NCBI RefSeq assembly: GCF_000244915.1 | Contig: NZ_CM001442.1 | Span: 5,394,001-5,458,000, forward strand | DNA from: Bradyrhizobium sp. WSM471 | GTDB taxonomy: Bacteria; Pseudomonadota; Alphaproteobacteria; Rhizobiales; Xanthobacteraceae | Direction of reading: 5' to 3' | Length of the DNA: 64,000 nt | Part shown: positions 60,905-64,000 of the stretch, piece after piece | How positions within the stretch are numbered: the first letter of the stretch is position 1 | Layout of the letters: each line of letters starts with the position of its first letter | Translations under genes and position numbers: made by a program | The notes under the pieces: generated by a model | The model's input: the letters and a program-made list of their open reading frames with translations, nothing else | What the model was told of the DNA's origin: nothing | The model's database searches: none

Positions 60905-63900
60905 CTAACCGGGTTTGATCTTGGTGGATGCCTCGCGCGGCGCGCGCAAGACGATGTAGATCGCGGGAATGACGAGCACGGTCAGTAGCGTCGATGACGC
61001 CAAACCGAACAGAAGCGAGATTGCAAGCCCCTGGAAGATCGGATCCAACAGGATGGTCGCAGCTCCGATCATTGCCGCAAGGGCGGTCAGAAGAATCGGC
61101 TTGAAGCGCACGGCGCCGGCTTCAAGCACCACCTCGCGCAGCGACTTGTCCCGGCCATCGCTGTGGCGGATGAAATCGACCAGCAGGATCGAATTGCGCA
61201 CGATGATGCCGGCGAGCGCGATGAACCCGATCATCGAGGTTGCGGTGAAAGGGGCCGCGAGCAGCCAGTGCCCGATCAGGATTCCGATCAGCGTCAGTGG
61301 GATCGGCGTCAGGATGACCAGCGGCAGGCGGAAGCTCTTGAACTGGGCAACGACGAGCACGTAGATCCCGAGGATCGCCGCACCGAAGGCCGCGCCCATG
61401 TCGCGGAAGGTAACCCAGGTAATTTCCCATTCGCCGTCCCAAAGCAGCGTGGGCCGCGACTCGTCCGCCGGCTGGCCGTGCAGGCTGATCGCGGGCCTCG
61501 GCAGCCTCCCCCAGTCATGCGCATCCACGCGGTCGGCAACTGCGAGCATACCGTAAAGCGGGGCCTCGAAACGACCAGCAAGTTCGGCCATCACCATGTC
61601 GGCGAAGCGGCCATCGCGTCGGAAGATGGTTGGCGAGCCCTCCTCCACGGTCGCTTTCACGACTTGTCCGAGCTCGACAATTGTCTTGCTGCCGGGAAGG
61701 GTGTTGGCGGGTACTGGCGTCGAGGCCAGCGCCTCGTCCCAGACCAGATCGCGCTTGCCCAGATGCACTGCGATTTCGATCGGGTTGCGGTCCTCGCCGC
61801 GATGCGAATAGCCGATCGAGATGCCGCCGAACAGCGCCTGTATCGTCTCGTAAACGTCCCGCTGCTCGACGCCGAAGAATTCGAGCCGGTCCTGATCGAT
61901 CGACAGCCTTAACCGCGGCCGCTTCTCGCCGATGGAGTCGTCGATATCGACGATGAAGGGAATCTCAGCAAAAATCTTCTTGAGCTCAGTCGTGACAGCG
62001 CGACGCGTCGCGGCGTCGGGACCGTAGACCTCGGCCAGCAGCGTCGAAAGCACGGGTGGTCCCGGCGGGACCTCGACGACCTTGATGCTGGTGCCTTTCG
62101 GACTGTCGAGCGCCTTCAGCCTCCCGCGCAGATCGAGCGCGATCTCGTGGCTCGCGCGCTTGCGCTCGCCGCGCGCAGTGAGGTTGACCTGCACCTCACC
62201 GAGCTCCGGCCGCTCCCGCAAATAGTAATGCCGCACCAGGCCGTTGAAATTGAACGGCGCAGGCGTGCCGGCATAGGCTTGCAACGAGGTGACCTCCGGC
62301 AATTGCCGCGCGATCTCGGCCGCGCCGAATAGCGTGCGCTCGGTCGCCTCCAGGCTCGCTCCTTCCGGCAGGTCGATGACCACGGCAATTTCGGACTTGT
62401 TGTCGAACGGCAGAAGCTTGACCGTAACCGACTTGGTCGCAAACAGCGTCATCGACAGCAACGTCGCGATGCCTACGCCGAGCAGGAATGTCCAGGCCGA
62501 GCGCTTGCTACGTACGATCGGCATGGCGAAGCGCCGGTAGAGCCGGCCGAACCGATCTTCGACCTGCGCCGCATGTGCCGGCGCAATGTCGCCCTTCGGC
62601 GCGAGCTTCAGCATCAGCCAGGGCGCCACCACCATCGCGACGAAGAATGAGAACAGCATGGCCGCCGAAGCATTGGCCGGAATCGGCGCCATGTAGGGGC
62701 CCATCAGGCCGGATACGAATAGCATCGGCAACAGTGCCGCGACCACTGTCAGCGTCGCGACGATGGTGGGGTTGCCGACCTCCGCCACCGCCTCGATGGT
62801 CGCATGCAGTCTCGGCCGCCCGTCTCGCATGCCCCAATGCCTCGCGATGTTCTCGACCACGACGATGGCGTCGTCGACCAGGATGCCGATCGAGAAGATC
62901 AGGGCGAACAGGCTGACCCGATTGATGGTGTAGCCCATCAGATTGGCCGCAAACATCGTGAGCAGGATCGTCGTCGGAATCACGACGAAGGTCACCACTG
63001 CCTCGCGCCAGCCGACCGCAATCGCAATCAGCACCACAATCGAGATCGTCGCGAGCCCAAGGTGAAACAGGAGCTCGTTGGCCTTTTCGTTGGCGGTCTC
63101 GCCATAGTCCCGCGTTACCGTCACCTGGACGTCGTCGGGTATGAGGCGTCCCTTCAATCCCTCCAAGCGGCGATTGATATCGGCGGAAACGACCACCGCG
63201 TTGGCGCCCGCGCGCTTGGCGAGCGCGAGGCTGACCGCAGGCATCCGCGTCCACTGCCCGTTCGCGGCTCGCGCATCGTTCCAGACCCGGTGCTCGATCG
63301 TATTCGGACCGATGATGACGCTAGCGACATCCTTGACGTAGACCGGTCGCCCGTCGCGGGTCGAGATCAAAAGCAATCCGATGTCAGGAATGCCTGATAG
63401 CGTCTGGCCGGCCGCAACATTGCGCACGGTGCCGGCATCGCGGACCTGGCCGGCGAGGAACGAACGGTTGGCATCCTTCACCTTGGCCACGAGCTGTTGC
63501 AGCGTGACGCCGAACAGCGACAATTTTTCGGGATCTGGTTCGACCCGGATCTGCTGGGCCGCGCCACCGGATAGGTAGGTCAGCCCGATGTTGTCGACTT
63601 TCACGAGCTCCGAGCGGAGCTTGTCGGCAAGCTCGAACAGGTCCTTGTCGGTCCAGCGTCCGGCGGCCTCCGGTTTCGGCGACAGCGTCAGGATTGTCAC
63701 AGCAACGTCGTTGATGCCGCGGCCGACGATCGAAGGCTCTGGAATTCCAACCGGGATGCGGTCGAGATTGGCACGAATTTTCTCATGGACGCGGAGAATA
63801 GCATCTTCCGCCTTGGTGCCGACCAGGAACCGCGCGGTGACCATCACCCGGTCGTCCTCGGTCTGGCTGTAGACGTGCTCGATGCCATCGATGCCCTTGA

Positions 63901-64000
63901 CGATCGCTTCGAGGGGCTTGGTAACCAGCTCGACCGCGTCGGGTCCGCGCAAACCGTCGGCATTGACGCGGATATCGACCATCGGGACGCTGATCTGCGG
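60905..64000 (-). CDS. RND efflux transporter permease, N-terminal partial
   Basis: 1031 residues are present; the N-terminus lies beyond the right edge. It is an AcrB/CusA-superfamily inner-membrane pump: periplasmic porter domains, central helix 4 with the paired proton-relay aspartates in GILVDDAIVVVENIARHWG, and the second membrane half (ISLLFGLASSTLLTVLVIPA, IVRNSILLVDFIRHSDGRDK). The substrate class (drugs or metals) cannot be told. A membrane-fusion partner may lie upstream, outside the window. Confidence 0.94.
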   Translation of the reverse strand, partial: PQISVPMVDIRVNADGLRGPDAVELVTKPLEAIVKGIDGIEHVYSQTEDDRVMVTARFLVGTKAEDAILRVHEKIRANLDRIPVGIPEPSIVGRGINDVAVTILTLSPKPEAAGRWTDKDLFELADKLRSELVKVDNIGLTYLSGGAAQQIRVEPDPEKLSLFGVTLQQLVAKVKDANRSFLAGQVRDAGTVRNVAAGQTLSGIPDIGLLLISTRDGRPVYVKDVASVIIGPNTIEHRVWNDARAANGQWTRMPAVSLALAKRAGANAVVVSADINRRLEGLKGRLIPDDVQVTVTRDYGETANEKANELLFHLGLATISIVVLIAIAVGWREAVVTFVVIPTTILLTMFAANLMGYTINRVSLFALIFSIGILVDDAIVVVENIARHWGMRDGRPRLHATIEAVAEVGNPTIVATLTVVAALLPMLFVSGLMGPYMAPIPANASAAMLFSFFVAMVVAPWLMLKLAPKGDIAPAHAAQVEDRFGRLYRRFAMPIVRSKRSAWTFLLGVGIATLLSMTLFATKSVTVKLLPFDNKSEIAVVIDLPEGASLEATERTLFGAAEIARQLPEVTSLQAYAGTPAPFNFNGLVRHYYLRERPELGEVQVNLTARGERKRASHEIALDLRGRLKALDSPKGTSIKVVEVPPGPPVLSTLLAEVYGPDAATRRAVTTELKKIFAEIPFIVDIDDSIGEKRPRLRLSIDQDRLEFFGVEQRDVYETIQALFGGISIGYSHRGEDRNPIEIAVHLGKRDLVWDEALASTPVPANTLPGSKTIVELGQVVKATVEEGSPTIFRRDGRFADMVMAELAGRFEAPLYGMLAVADRVDAHDWGRLPRPAISLHGQPADESRPTLLWDGEWEITWVTFRDMGAAFGAAILGIYVLVVAQFKSFRLPLVILTPIPLTLIGILIGHWLLAAPFTATSMIGFIALAGIIVRNSILLVDFIRHSDGRDKSLREVVLEAGAVRFKPILLTALAAMIGAATILLDPIFQGLAISLLFGLASSTLLTVLVIPAIYIVLRAPREASTKIKPG

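Overview
The window is about 64 kb of GC-rich chromosome from an alphaproteobacterium of the Bradyrhizobium/Rhodopseudomonas type. This rests on protein-level resemblance (S4, PurL, RecA, isocitrate dehydrogenase, cyanase, an MddA-like methyltransferase, the F1 zeta-subunit family), on a GTTC-N7-GTTC LexA box before recA, and on several families of intergenic inverted repeats typical of these genomes. It is mostly housekeeping chromosome: no phage, insertion sequence, CRISPR array, rRNA or tRNA was found. Both ends cut genes, a SecD-head protein on the left and an RND efflux pump on the right.

Layout. 0-11 kb: Popeye-like cyclic-nucleotide-binding membrane protein, GST, cytochrome b561, murI, HpcH/HpaI aldolase, cupin, E2-type acyltransferase, rpsD with a clear terminator, threonine aldolase, and a tandem pair of beta-lactamase-fold proteins. 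10.5-26 kb: a purine-biosynthesis neighbourhood on the minus strand (purC-purS-purQ-purL-bolA-grxD), expanded by insertions: corA, a TctC-like binding protein coupled to purQ, an EamA transporter, a thioesterase, an acyltransferase, DUF1328, DUF427, LtrA and egtB-egtD (ergothioneine). 26-30 kb: F1-ATPase zeta inhibitor, then a cyanate module of substrate-binding protein, permease, ATPase and cyanase (cynS).

30-40.5 kb is the most interesting part. A PAS-sensor sigma-54 activator gene diverges from the cyanate operon. Between them lie a -24/-12 promoter reading into the cyanate operon and three near-identical 12-bp palindromes (each one base from ACGAAATTTCGT). A second -24/-12-like promoter with the same CTCC spacer precedes the OsmC / acyl-CoA-dehydrogenase-like / sulfurtransferase operon on the other side of the activator. 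I infer a local RpoN regulon joining cyanate use to sulfur or oxidative chemistry. Next come a TetR regulator, a BTAD-regulator/alpha-beta-hydrolase fusion, and an mddA-like / quinone oxidoreductase / hotdog operon.

40.5-54.5 kb: an RNA methyltransferase fused to a DUF559 nuclease domain, icd, DUF3455, a cyclic-nucleotide-gated K+ channel, alaS, the gcvT-gcvH-gcvP operon behind a tandem glycine riboswitch, and recA behind a LexA box. 54.6-60.5 kb is rich in small genes, several too short for usual gene calling (a 29-aa membrane peptide, a 43-aa lipoprotein), plus paralogous secreted proteins, a PilZ protein, an HdeA-like protein and a structured-RNA candidate ending in an intrinsic terminator. 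60.5-64 kb: an AhpD-like protein just after a truncated RND pump gene.

Starts were chosen by family alignment from memory and by visible Shine-Dalgarno sequences. No database search was possible, so family names are recognition calls.
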